Shown piece after piece: positions 25,693-34,094 of a DNA stretch of 64,000 nt. The DNA lies in contig NZ_CAJYTI010000020.1 of assembly GCF_913777625.1 (NCBI RefSeq), positions 427,587 to 491,586 of the forward strand, read 5' to 3'. Source of the DNA: an uncultured Sphingomonas sp. Its GTDB lineage: Bacteria; Pseudomonadota; Alphaproteobacteria; Sphingomonadales; Sphingomonadaceae. The notes under the pieces were generated by a model. The model saw only the letters and a program-made list of their open reading frames with translations, ran no database searches and had not been told where the DNA came from. Made by a program: the position numbers and the translations under genes. Positions within the stretch are counted from its first letter, which is position 1. The number at the start of each line of letters is the position of its first letter.

Positions 25693-26774
25693 CCGGACGC
25701 ACCGAGCTGCGCGCGCTCACCGCCGCGCGCGGGATCGCGGCGTGGTGGGTGGTGCTGTTCCATCTGCGGGGCGCGCTGGAGGGACTGCCCCGCGTCGCCG
25801 AAGCCATATTGGCCAAGGGCTATCTGGCGGTCGATTTCTTCTTCCTGCTCTCGGGCTTCGTGCTGGCGCTGAGCCATGGCGAACGGTTGCGCGCCGGCGG
25901 CCTGGCCGCCATCCCGGCGTTTCTCCGCCGCCGGATCGCGCGGATCTGGCCGCTGCACGCCGCGATGCTCGGCTTCGCGCTGCTGCTCGTCGGAATCCTG
26001 CGGGCGAGCGGCCGCACCACGCAGGACTTCCCGCTCGCCGAGCTGCCCGCGCACCTGCTGCTGGTGCAGGCCTGGGGCTTCGCCAACCCGCTCTGCTGGA
26101 ACGATCCGGCCTGGTCGATCTCGTGCGAGCTGGCGGCCTATCTGCTGTTCCCGTTCTGGGCGTTGGCGGTGGACTGGCGCCGCCAGCGGACGCCGATCCT
26201 GCTCGCGGCCATCGCCACGCTGCTCGGGCTGCTGCACGGCGCCTTCGCGGCCCGTGCGGCCGCCGATCTTGGGCAGGACATCGCCCATCTGGGCGTTCTG
26301 CGCTGCCTGTTGGAGTTTGCGACGGGGACCCTGGTCCATGCGCTCTGGGAACGCTGGCGGGAACGGCGCTCGCTGCCCGCAATCGGTGTCGCGATTGCGA
26401 TGGGATCCGGCTGGATGCTCGGGGTTGCCGAGACCGCAATGGTTCCGGCAATGCTCGCTGCGCTGCTGCTGGCGCTTGCGCTCGCGGCCCGCCGCATCCG
26501 TACGCCGCGCAACGGCGCGCTGGTCCACCGACTGGGGGAGATCAGCTACGCGACCTATCTCAGCCACTTCCTGCTGTGGTTCGCGTTCAAGCTTGCCTTT
26601 GTGCACGGCGAGACGATCGGCTGGCCGCTCGCCCTGCTCTATATCGCGCTTGTCCTCGCCGCGTCCGAGGCGCTCCACCGCTTCGTGGAACGCCCCGCAC
26701 AGGCGTGGATCAACCGCCTGCCGCTCAGGCGGTCGCGGAGACCTCTTCCAGCGCCGCGAGCACCGCGCGGTTGA
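25689..26774 (+). CDS. Acyltransferase 3 family protein (OafA-like)
   Basis: A 361-residue integral membrane acyltransferase with about ten helices. TELRALTAARGIAAWWVVLF (the R-x-x-A-x-x-V-x-x-x-H motif, His in VLFHLRG), KGYLAVDFFFLLSGFVLALS, and the late LGEISYATYLSHFLLWF are hallmarks of the family that O-acetylates surface sugars. It is translationally coupled to the O-ligase and would modify the same glycan. Its 3' end overlaps the convergent DJ-1/PfpI gene by 50 bp. Confidence 0.92.
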   Translation: MTGRTELRALTAARGIAAWWVVLFHLRGALEGLPRVAEAILAKGYLAVDFFFLLSGFVLALSHGERLRAGGLAAIPAFLRRRIARIWPLHAAMLGFALLLVGILRASGRTTQDFPLAELPAHLLLVQAWGFANPLCWNDPAWSISCELAAYLLFPFWALAVDWRRQRTPILLAAIATLLGLLHGAFAARAAADLGQDIAHLGVLRCLLEFATGTLVHALWERWRERRSLPAIGVAIAMGSGWMLGVAETAMVPAMLAALLLALALAARRIRTPRNGALVHRLGEISYATYLSHFLLWFAFKLAFVHGETIGWPLALLYIALVLAASEALHRFVERPAQAWINRLPLRRSRRPLPAPRAPRG

Positions 26775-27276
26775 AGGCGGGGATGTCGTCCGGCTTGCGG
26801 CTGGTGATCAGGTTGCGATCGGTCACCACCTCCTGATCGACCACGTCCGCACCGGCATTGGCAAGGTCGGTGCGGATCGACGGCCAGCTGGTCAGCCGGC
26901 GCCCGGCGACCACGTCCGCCTCGGCGAGCAGCCAGGGCGCGTGGCAGATCGCCGCCACCAGCTTGTCCGAATCCATGAAGCCGCGGACGATCTCGATCGC
27001 CTTTTGCTGCATCCGCATCTTGTCCGGATTGCCGACGCCGCCCGGCAGCACCAGCGCGTCGAACTGGCCGGGCTCGACCTGATCGAGCGTCGTGTCGGGC
27101 GTGATGCTCTTGCCCTTCTCGCCGGCGGTCTCGCCGGTGATGGCATCGGTCTTGATCGAGGCGAGCGTCACCTGCGCGCCGGCATCGAGCAGTGCCTGGC
27201 GGGGCTCGAACAGCTCCGATTCCTCGAAGCCGTCGGTGGCGAGCATCAGCACGCGGGCATTCTGCAGATTGGCCAT
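26725..27276 (-). CDS. DJ-1/PfpI family protein
   Basis: A 183-residue protein of the PfpI/type 1 glutamine amidotransferase-like fold. The nucleophile elbow has Cys111 in AAICHAPWLL, with His112 next to it; DGFEESELFEPRQAL and LVLPGGVGNPDKMR are the other conserved blocks. Members act as deglycases, chaperones or intracellular peptidases, and the exact activity here is not decided by sequence. It overlaps the acyltransferase gene at the 3' end and is divergent from the topoisomerase gene. Confidence 0.92.
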   Translation of the reverse strand: MANLQNARVLMLATDGFEESELFEPRQALLDAGAQVTLASIKTDAITGETAGEKGKSITPDTTLDQVEPGQFDALVLPGGVGNPDKMRMQQKAIEIVRGFMDSDKLVAAICHAPWLLAEADVVAGRRLTSWPSIRTDLANAGADVVDQEVVTDRNLITSRKPDDIPAFNRAVLAALEEVSATA

Positions 27277-27393
27277 GGGGGCATCCTTCCGGTATTTTCT
27301 GAAGATATCGCGCCAACCCGCCGGCCGTGGCAGGGGTTCCGGAACAGTTTGTCGTCACGGCGCATTTGCCTTGGCTCTGGCCGAGGAGTTGGA

Positions 27394-28410
27394 ATGGACA
27401 GCGCCGACATTGTCTATGTCGAGGATCAGGGACCCGGCATCACCCGCCGCAAGATGCGCCACGGCTGGGGCTATTTCGACGCGGCAGGAACCCGCATCAC
27501 CGACCGCGAGGAAATCGATCGGCTCAATGCCGTCGGCCTGCCGCCGGCGTACGAGAATGCCTGGTTCTGCCCGGACCCGAACGGCCATATCCAGGCGACC
27601 GGCTATGACGTGAAGGGCCGCAAGCAATATCGCTATCACACCGGCTTCCGCGAGGCGCAGGAGGCGGCGAAATACGATCGCTGCGGCATGTTCGGCGAGC
27701 GCCTGCCCCGGCTGCGCCGCGAGGTGGAAGCAGACCTGCGCCTGCGCGGGCTGTGCAAGGAAAAGGCGGTGGCCGCCGTGGTGCGACTGCTCGACCTTGG
27801 CTCGATCCGCGTCGGCAACGAGACCTACGCACAGGCGAACAAGAGCTTCGGCGCCACCACCTTGCGCAAGCGCCACGTGAAGGTGACCGGCGGCACGCTC
27901 AGGCTCCAGTTCCGCGCCAAGTCCGGCAAGCTGCGGGTGATGACGGTGACGGACAAGTCGCTCAGCCGCTTCGTCAAGCGCTGCCAGGACTTGCCGGGCC
28001 AGAACCTGTTCCGCTGGATCGACGACGCCGGCGAAGCGCACCCGGTCACCTCCAGCGACGTCAACGCCTATATCCGCGAGGCGATGGACGCGCCGTTCAG
28101 CGCCAAGCATTTCCGCACCTGGGGCGCCAGCGTGATCGCCTATCGCACGCTCGCGCAGGCGCCCGAGCCGATCGGCCTCAAGACGCTGCTGGAACCCGTT
28201 ACTGAGGCGCTGGGCAACACGCCCGCCATCGCCCGCAAATCCTATGTCCATCCGCGCCTGATCGAGCTCGCGCGCGACAAGGCCGCCCAGGCGCTGTTCC
28301 GCGCCGGGTTGCGCCTGCCCCGCACCACGCAGTACCTCGATCGGTACGAACGCGGCCTGATCGTCTTCCTGGAGACCGATCCGGCCGAACAGCCCGCCAA
28401 GGCAGCCTGA
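27394..28410 (+). CDS. DNA topoisomerase IB
   Basis: A 338-residue eukaryotic-type (poxvirus-like) topoisomerase IB that relaxes supercoils through a 3'-phosphotyrosine. Active-site residues are visible: Arg in GSIRVGNETYA, Lys in KVTGGTLRLQFRAKSGK, Arg and His in AKHFRTWGAS, and the nucleophile Tyr284 in ARKSYVHPRLI. Start is ATG at 27394, preceded by GAGGAGTTGGA. It is followed ten bases later by the MscS gene, so the two may be co-transcribed. Confidence 0.93.
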   Translation: MDSADIVYVEDQGPGITRRKMRHGWGYFDAAGTRITDREEIDRLNAVGLPPAYENAWFCPDPNGHIQATGYDVKGRKQYRYHTGFREAQEAAKYDRCGMFGERLPRLRREVEADLRLRGLCKEKAVAAVVRLLDLGSIRVGNETYAQANKSFGATTLRKRHVKVTGGTLRLQFRAKSGKLRVMTVTDKSLSRFVKRCQDLPGQNLFRWIDDAGEAHPVTSSDVNAYIREAMDAPFSAKHFRTWGASVIAYRTLAQAPEPIGLKTLLEPVTEALGNTPAIARKSYVHPRLIELARDKAAQALFRAGLRLPRTTQYLDRYERGLIVFLETDPAEQPAKAA

Positions 28411-28419
28411 CGAGACCCG

Positions 28420-29586
28420 ATGCTGATCACCACCAAAGCCCCCACCCATTTCCAACGCCAGCTTGCGGCCTTTATCGGCGATACGCCGGAGTGGATCAGC
28501 GAGCATTGGCTGAGTATCTTGGTCGCCACTGGTATCGCCATCGGCATCGTGCTGATCCTCCACACGCTGCGCTCCTGGGGCATGCGACTGTGCCGGAACA
28601 GCGACGGCAATGGCGGCGCCAACTGGTACACGATCCTCGGCCGCACCGTCGCGCGGACCGGCAATTTCTTCATCGTCATGACGGCCGTCCGGCTGGTGGT
28701 GAACTATGCGCAGACGCCATCGCTGCTCGACAAGACCGTCACCTTCCTCTTCACGATCGCCGTCGCCTTTCAGGTGGCGATCTGGATCCGCGAGATCATC
28801 TTCGGGCTGATCGAGCACCGCACCCGCGGCGACAATGCCAGCGAGAGCCTGGCGAGCGCCGTCGGCATCATTCGCCTGCTGATCTCGATCGCGCTGTTCG
28901 CGATCGCGCTGGTGATGATCTTGAGCAATGTCGGCGTGAACGTGACCGGCCTGGTCGCCGGTCTCGGCGTCGGCGGCATCGCCATCGGTCTCGCCGCGCA
29001 GGGCATCGTCGGCGACCTGATTGCGGCGCTGTCGATCCTGTTCGACCGCCCGTTCCGCGTCGGCGACAACATCAAGTTCGGCACGACCAGCGGCACGGTG
29101 GAAGGCATCGGCCTCAAGTCGACGCGGATCCGCGCCTTCGAGGGCGAGATGCACATCATCTCGAACCGCCAGCTGCTCGACAAGGAACTGCACAACCTCA
29201 CCGATCGCACCAAGATCCGCCTGCCGTTCACCATCGGCGTGGCGTACGAGACGCCGCCGGAGAAGCTCGAGCGGCTGCCGGAGATCTTCAAGTCAATCGT
29301 CGAGGCCAATGGCGCGACGGCGGTGCGCAACGGCTTTTCGGGGTTCGGGGCGAGCTCGATCGACTATGAGCTGATCGCCGAGCTCCACACCGGCAGCTGG
29401 GATATCGGCCATCCGACGCGCGATCGCATCCTGGTCGGCATCGTCCGCAAGCTGGCCGAAGAGGGGATCAGCATTCCCTACCCGACCCAGACGACCTACA
29501 CCGCCGCGCCGGACGGGCGGATCATCATGCCCTATCCGGACGTGCAGCCGGTGCTGCGGGTGGACAAGGAGGATGGGGAGCGGTGA
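28420..29586 (+). CDS. MscS-family mechanosensitive ion channel
   Basis: A 388-residue inner-membrane channel. Four or so N-terminal helices precede the pore helix VTGLVAGLGVGGIAIGLAAQ. The conserved beta-domain follows: LSILFDRPFRVGDNIKFGTT, GTVEGIGLKSTRIRAFEGEM, ISNRQLLDKELHNLT. It opens under membrane tension to release solutes during osmotic downshock. Length is average for the family. It starts ten bases after the topoisomerase gene. Confidence 0.95.
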   Translation: MLITTKAPTHFQRQLAAFIGDTPEWISEHWLSILVATGIAIGIVLILHTLRSWGMRLCRNSDGNGGANWYTILGRTVARTGNFFIVMTAVRLVVNYAQTPSLLDKTVTFLFTIAVAFQVAIWIREIIFGLIEHRTRGDNASESLASAVGIIRLLISIALFAIALVMILSNVGVNVTGLVAGLGVGGIAIGLAAQGIVGDLIAALSILFDRPFRVGDNIKFGTTSGTVEGIGLKSTRIRAFEGEMHIISNRQLLDKELHNLTDRTKIRLPFTIGVAYETPPEKLERLPEIFKSIVEANGATAVRNGFSGFGASSIDYELIAELHTGSWDIGHPTRDRILVGIVRKLAEEGISIPYPTQTTYTAAPDGRIIMPYPDVQPVLRVDKEDGER

Positions 29587-29614
29587 GCTTCCAACACCGC
29601 CTGCCCTATCAGCT

Positions 29615-29710
29615 GTCATTCCCGCGAAAGCGGGAATCCATTGGCGCTGCATCGTCGGTTCCAGCCCCCAGCGTCCTGGCAAATGGATTCCCGCCTTCGC
29701 GGGAATGACG
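29615..29710. repeat. Paired palindromic repeat, copy B
   Basis: The same architecture as at 1463 (28-nt arms, 39-nt spacer). The spacer matches copies A and C only when read on the opposite strand, so this copy is inverted. It lies between the MscS gene and the convergent DUF1232 gene. Confidence 0.85.
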
Positions 29711-29737
29711 GAGCTGGAGGATCAGGCGGTCAAATCC

Positions 29738-30106
29738 TCAATCGTACGTCGTCACCAGCCAGCTCCACACGCCCCAGGCGAGCAGCGCCCACACCCCCAG
29801 CACGATCGCGATCCCGCTCCAGCTTACCGGCCGGTGGCTCGCCTCCTCGGCCGCGGCGCGGTGTTCGGCGAACTGCTCGGGCGGGATCAGTCGCTCGAAC
29901 AGCCAGACGCCGAGCGGGATCAGGATCGCGTCGTCCACCAGCCCGAGCACCGGGATGAAATCGGGGATCAGGTCGATCGGCGACAGCGCATAGGCGGCCA
30001 CCAGAACGCCGACGATCCGCGCCGCCAGGGGCGTGCGCGGATCGCGGATGGCAAGCCATACGGCATGCGCCTCGGTGCGGACGCGGTGTGCGAGCGAGGG
30101 ACCCAT
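29738..30106 (-). CDS. DUF1232 (YkvA-like) membrane protein
   Basis: A 122-residue protein with the DUF1232 signature AYALSPIDLIPDFIPVLGLV and DDAILIPLGVWLF, plus a C-terminal transmembrane helix (SGIAIVLGVWALLAWGVWSW). The function of the family is not settled. It is on the same strand as the stress protein and glucokinase genes. Confidence 0.9.
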   Translation of the reverse strand: MGPSLAHRVRTEAHAVWLAIRDPRTPLAARIVGVLVAAYALSPIDLIPDFIPVLGLVDDAILIPLGVWLFERLIPPEQFAEHRAAAEEASHRPVSWSGIAIVLGVWALLAWGVWSWLVTTYD

Positions 30107-30147
30107 GGCCCTGAATCGCGCAGCCGCGCCAGCGGGTCAATCTCGGC

Positions 30148-30627
30148 TCATCGCTCGGCGGTGGTTTCCACCTTGGCGTGGCTGCCGGTCTCGTCCGACT
30201 TGATCTTGCCGCCGAACAGCATCTTGAGCTTGCCGGTCACCGACATGTCGGTTTCCCACATCTCCGCGTCGTCGATGTCGATGCGGAGCAGCGCGAGGTT
30301 GGGATCGGACTTGCCGCCCGGAAACCAGGCCTCGACCTGGCTGTTCCACAGCTTGTCGATCATCGCGAAATCGTTGTCGATGCGCGCCGTGCCCGCGAGG
30401 CAGGCGAAGAAATCATGCCCCTTGGACACGAACTGCAGCATCGCCGGGCCACCCTTGGCCATGCGATTGTCCTTGCCGATGAAGAAGAAGATCGTGTCGA
30501 CCTGATCCTCGTCGAGCTGCGCGGTCAGCGGCTCGCTGTGCTGGCCGTCCTGCAGGCCCACCATCAGGAACGGGCTCGACGCCAGCTTGGACCAGAAATG
30601 CTTCTTCAGTTCGACCGTATCGGCCAT
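30148..30627 (-). CDS. General stress protein 26-like FMN-binding split-barrel protein
   Basis: A 159-residue protein of the pyridoxamine 5'-phosphate oxidase-like split barrel. FWSKLASSPFLMVGLQDG, TIFFFIGKDNRMAKGG and AWFPGGKSDPNLALLRIDID are typical of the bacterial stress-induced subgroup that binds FMN or FAD. The C-terminal 20 residues are polar and Lys/Glu-rich. Its role is probably in redox stress; no substrate can be named. Confidence 0.9.
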   Translation of the reverse strand: MADTVELKKHFWSKLASSPFLMVGLQDGQHSEPLTAQLDEDQVDTIFFFIGKDNRMAKGGPAMLQFVSKGHDFFACLAGTARIDNDFAMIDKLWNSQVEAWFPGGKSDPNLALLRIDIDDAEMWETDMSVTGKLKMLFGGKIKSDETGSHAKVETTAER

Positions 30628-30672
30628 GATCGTCTCCCGGTGTGTGTTCAGCCGGGTAACGTGCAGGCCGGC

Positions 30673-31623
30673 TCAGGCGTTCCGGATCGCTGCCGCCGCG
30701 CCGATCAGTTCGAGATCCGCCCGGTTGACCAGCGCGACCGGCGTCTCGGCCAGCTGGCGACGGAAGGAAGGCCGCGCCTCCATTCGGCGACGAAAGCCCG
30801 GTTCCTTCAGTTGCGGCTCCAGCGCCCGGGCGATCGCGCCCGTGAGGAACACCCCGTCCCACGCATCGAAGGTGAGCGCCAGATCGCCGACGAACGCGCC
30901 GAGATGCTCGACGAACATCCGTACCACCGCGGTGCTCACCGGATCGCGACCGATATTGCGGGTCACGTCCTCGGGCGTCGGCAGCTTCCTGCCGCCCGAC
31001 AGCGCCTCGTATGCGAGCAGCAGGCCGTTGGCACTCAGCAAGGTCTCGACCTCGACCAGTCCGCCCCGCGCCTTGCAGAAGGTGACGAAGCGCTCCTCGT
31101 CGCCGGTCTGGGCGGCGAACCCGATATGGCCCGCCTCGCTCTGCACCGGCACATGGCGCCCCTCGACGCTGATCAGCGCGGCGACGCCGAGGCCCGTGCC
31201 GACGCCGATCACCGCGTAATTGCCGCCCGGCGCGATCGGCCGTGGGACGGGGCCGCTGAGCGCGGTAAACGCTGTCGGCGGCAGGCGCGTCAGCGCCAGC
31301 GCGTTGGCGGCGCATTCGTTCAGCGCCAACGGCTTCTCGCGCAGCACCGCCTCCACCCCTGCCAGCGAGATATACCAGCGGCTGCCGGTGAGGTTGATCA
31401 GGTCGCCCCGCACCGCCCCCGCGACGGCGAGCACGCTCGGCATCCGCGCGTCCCGCAGGCCGACGCTGGATAGATACGATACCAATGCACTTGTGAAGGT
31501 CGGATGGTCGCTGTTGTAAAAACGCTGAATATCGCGCGGCTCGGCGCCTTCTGCACCACCGGTAAGGCCGAACCGAACCGATTGGCGGCCAATATCAGCC
31601 ACCAGTGCCACACTTTCTCCCAT
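30673..31623 (-). CDS. glk: Glucokinase
   Basis: A 316-residue ATP-dependent glucokinase of the E. coli Glk type that feeds glucose into the Entner-Doudoroff or glycolytic route. VALVADIGRQSVRFGL is the phosphate-1 motif; LAVAGAVRGDLINLTGSRW, VIGVGTGLGVAALI and SEAGHIGFAAQT are sugar and ATP-binding blocks; Glu in the last block contacts the sugar. DGVFLTGAIAR is near the end. In many sphingomonads glk lies near edd or zwf, but here the neighbours are unrelated. Confidence 0.93.
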   Translation of the reverse strand: MGESVALVADIGRQSVRFGLTGGAEGAEPRDIQRFYNSDHPTFTSALVSYLSSVGLRDARMPSVLAVAGAVRGDLINLTGSRWYISLAGVEAVLREKPLALNECAANALALTRLPPTAFTALSGPVPRPIAPGGNYAVIGVGTGLGVAALISVEGRHVPVQSEAGHIGFAAQTGDEERFVTFCKARGGLVEVETLLSANGLLLAYEALSGGRKLPTPEDVTRNIGRDPVSTAVVRMFVEHLGAFVGDLALTFDAWDGVFLTGAIARALEPQLKEPGFRRRMEARPSFRRQLAETPVALVNRADLELIGAAAAIRNA

Positions 31624-31734
31624 CGCTTCCTCTCCGAACGCCGCCGAATATTTCCCGCGTGCGTCCGGGGTATCGCTAACAATGGTTACGAGAACAATAA
31701 ATATTTGAGGCTGGGAACGGTTGCATGAGGAGTT

Positions 31735-32226
31735 TCAAGCAGTTCGCGGATCGGCACCGAACCGATTGGTTCCATTTTCGGGGGACCAGTAGAGCGCGAT
31801 GACGAGCAGGGCGAGCGCCACCGGCCCCGCCATCGGCAGCACGGGCACGCCTGGATAGAGGCCCATCGCCGCCTGGGTTCGGTTCAGGTCCGATGCCACG
31901 ACGATCGCGGCGAGCAACAGCCCCGGGATCGCCGGCAGCCCGGTATCGTGCAGCCGCCGCACGATCAGCCCGAGCAGCGGCACCAGCAACAGCAGCGCCA
32001 GCGCTTCCTCGAACGCGGCGCGAAGCTGGAAGGTGTGCACGCTCGGCGCCGTCGGCGGGTGGAAGAAGTGGATGAGCAGGAACAGCGCGGCCTCGGCCAG
32101 CGCGATCAGGATCAGCGCGCTGGTGAGTTCGCTCCGCGTCGAGCGGCCGCGGAACAGGAAACTCCGGCCGATCGCCCGAAGGCCGGTCCGCAGGGAAACG
32201 CCGTCACGATACACAACTTCCGTCAT
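31735..32226 (-). CDS. DUF805 family inner-membrane protein
   Basis: A 163-residue protein with four hydrophobic helices and the DUF805 pattern: FLFRGRSTRSELTSALILIA, then LIVRRLHDTGLPAIPGLLL and a C-terminal ENGTNRFGADP. The function of the family is unknown. Start is ATG at 32226; no partner is evident. Confidence 0.92.
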   Translation of the reverse strand: MTEVVYRDGVSLRTGLRAIGRSFLFRGRSTRSELTSALILIALAEAALFLLIHFFHPPTAPSVHTFQLRAAFEEALALLLLVPLLGLIVRRLHDTGLPAIPGLLLAAIVVASDLNRTQAAMGLYPGVPVLPMAGPVALALLVIALYWSPENGTNRFGADPRTA

Positions 32227-32267
32227 GGGGCGGAGGGTGCAGCGCGCCGCACCCTCCGGTCAACCCC

Positions 32268-33443
32268 TTAGAGGACTTCGAAAAGCCCGGCCGCGCCCAT
32301 GCCGCCGCCGATGCACATCGTGACGACCACATACTTCGCGCCGCGGCGCTTGCCCTCGATCAGCGCATGGCCGGTCATGCGGGCCCCCGACATGCCATAG
32401 GGATGGCCGATCGAGATCGCGCCGCCGTTGACGTTGAGCAACTCGTTGGGGATGCCCAGCTTGTCGCGGCAGTAGAGCACCTGCACCGCGAATGCCTCGT
32501 TGAGCTCCCACAGGCCGATATCGTCCATCTTGAGGTTGAAGCGTTCGAGCAGCTTCGGGATGGCATAGACCGGGCCGATGCCCATCTCGTCGGGCTTGGT
32601 GCCCGCCACCGCCATGCCGACATAGCGGCCGAGCGGGGTGAGGCCGCGCTTCTCCGCGAGCTTCTCCTCCATCAGCACCGCCGCCGACGAGCCGTCCGAA
32701 AGCTGGCTGGCATTGCCCGCCGTCACCGTGCCGTTCGGTACCACCGGCTGGAGCGCCTGCAGGCCTTCCAGCGTCGTTTCGGGGCGATTGCCCTCGTCCT
32801 TGGCGAGGGTGATTTCCTTCTGGGAGACTTCCTTGGTCTCCTTGTTGACGAGGTTCATCGTCGCGGTAACGGGCACGATCTCGTCGTCGAACTTGCCCGC
32901 GGCCTGCGCCGCGGCGGTGCGCTGCTGCGACTGGAAGGCATAGGCATCGCACGCATCGCGGCCGATGCCGTAGCGCGCGGCGACGATTTCGGCGGTCTGC
33001 AGCATCGGCATGTAGGTTTCGTTATGCATCGCGATCAGCTCGCGATCGGGCTCGACGCGCATCTGCGGGGTCTGGACGAGGCTGATCGATTCGACGCCGC
33101 CGCCCAGCGTGATGTCCATATTGTCGACGACGATCTGCTTGGCGGCGGTGGCGATCGCCATCAGGCCCGAGGCGCACTGGCGGTCGATCGACATGCCGGC
33201 CACTTCGACCGGCAGCCCGGCGCGGAGAAGTGCCAAGCGGGCGATGTTGGGCGCCTGGCTGCCCTGCTGGAGCGCGGCACCGAACACGACGTCGTCGACC
33301 TGGCCGGGCTCGATGCCCGCGCGCTCGACCGCGGCGCGGATCGCGTGCGCGCCCAGCGTCGGCGCCGGGGTGGCGTTGAACGCCCCGCGATAGGCCCGGC
33401 CGATGCCCGTGCGGGCGGTGGAAACGATGACTGCGGAGCGCAT
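32268..33443 (-). CDS. Acetyl-CoA C-acyltransferase (thiolase)
   Basis: A 391-residue thiolase. The nucleophile Cys90 is in [10 protein letters not shown]; His is in [14 protein letters not shown] and the second Cys in [17 protein letters not shown], completing the catalytic set. It would act in beta-oxidation, or in acetoacetyl-CoA synthesis for PHA. Start [13 protein letters not shown] at 33443 is chosen over a longer open frame that runs into a palindromic repeat. A MaoC-like hydratase gene follows upstream on the same strand, so the pair may act on fatty acyl-CoA. Confidence 0.94.
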   Translation of the reverse strand: MRSAVIVSTARTGIGRAYRGAFNATPAPTLGAHAIRAAVERAGIEPGQVDDVVFGAALQQGSQAPNIARLALLRAGLPVEVAGMSIDRQCASGLMAIATAAKQIVVDNMDITLGGGVESISLVQTPQMRVEPDRELIAMHNETYMPMLQTAEIVAARYGIGRDACDAYAFQSQQRTAAAQAAGKFDDEIVPVTATMNLVNKETKEVSQKEITLAKDEGNRPETTLEGLQALQPVVPNGTVTAGNASQLSDGSSAAVLMEEKLAEKRGLTPLGRYVGMAVAGTKPDEMGIGPVYAIPKLLERFNLKMDDIGLWELNEAFAVQVLYCRDKLGIPNELLNVNGGAISIGHPYGMSGARMTGHALIEGKRRGAKYVVVTMCIGGGMGAAGLFEVL

Positions 33444-33466
33444 TTCTTCTATCCTCCAAGGCGTCA

Positions 33467-33530
33467 CCCCAGCGAACGCTGGGGTCTCTTTCAGTATTCC
33501 TCTCGACGAGATGCCAGCGTGCGCTGGCAT
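33467..33530. repeat. Pair of short palindromes between thiolase and MaoC genes
   Basis: CCCCAGCG-AA-CGCTGGGG (33467-33484) and TGCCAGCG-TG-CGCTGGCA (33512-33529) share the CAGCG/CGCTG core, with a 27-nt spacer. GTCA precedes the first and TGACG follows the second, as in the REP-like elements elsewhere, but the palindromes differ. Confidence 0.65.
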
Positions 33531-33541
33531 GACGATCGAGT

Positions 33542-34000
33542 TTAGACGTACACCAGCGCGATCCACTCGGCGATCACCGCCGGCTTCTCCTCGCCTTCGA
33601 TCTCGAGCTGATAGTCCTGCACCTGTTCCCAGACGCCGGGCTGCCGCTCGACGAACTTCTTCAGCGTGAACCGCCCGCGCACCCGCTTGCCGGAGCGCAC
33701 CGGCGTCAGGAACCGGACCTTGTTCCCCCCATAGTTCACGCCCATCCGCGCGCCTTCGATCGCCGGCGCATCGGTGCGCGCGGCGAGCATCGGCATCAGC
33801 GAGAGCGAGAGGAAGCCATGCGCGATGGTGCCGCCGAACGGCGTTTCCGCCGCGCGTACCGGATCGACATGGATGAACTGGTGGTCGCCGGTCGCTTCGG
33901 CGAACTGGTCGATCATCGCCTGGGTGACCTCCACCCAGTCCGAGACATGCGCGGTGCCGACCCGTTCGGCCATCTCCTGCGGGGTGACGGTCGCTGCCAA
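33542..34000 (-). CDS. MaoC family enoyl-CoA hydratase
   Basis: A 152-residue hot-dog fold protein. The R-hydratase motif is clear: [20 protein letters not shown], then [16 protein letters not shown], with Asp and His as the catalytic pair. It hydrates enoyl-CoA to (R)-3-hydroxyacyl-CoA and may supply PHA precursors or work with the adjacent thiolase. It is divergent from putA. Confidence 0.92.
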   Translation of the reverse strand: MAATVTPQEMAERVGTAHVSDWVEVTQAMIDQFAEATGDHQFIHVDPVRAAETPFGGTIAHGFLSLSLMPMLAARTDAPAIEGARMGVNYGGNKVRFLTPVRSGKRVRGRFTLKKFVERQPGVWEQVQDYQLEIEGEEKPAVIAEWIALVYV

Positions 34001-34094
34001 GACTATCCTCTCGCGTAATTATCTTTCATAGGCTCGCCATATCTAAGGGGGGCACCGGCCTCCCTGCAAGCTTTAGCCGACCGGAAACTGGAAA

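Noticed and set aside
25876..27393. Long plus-strand extension upstream of topoisomerase IB
   Set aside because: The first 500 codons overlap the acyltransferase and DJ-1/PfpI genes in another frame and are Arg/Pro/Ser-rich; the topoisomerase starts at ATG 27394.
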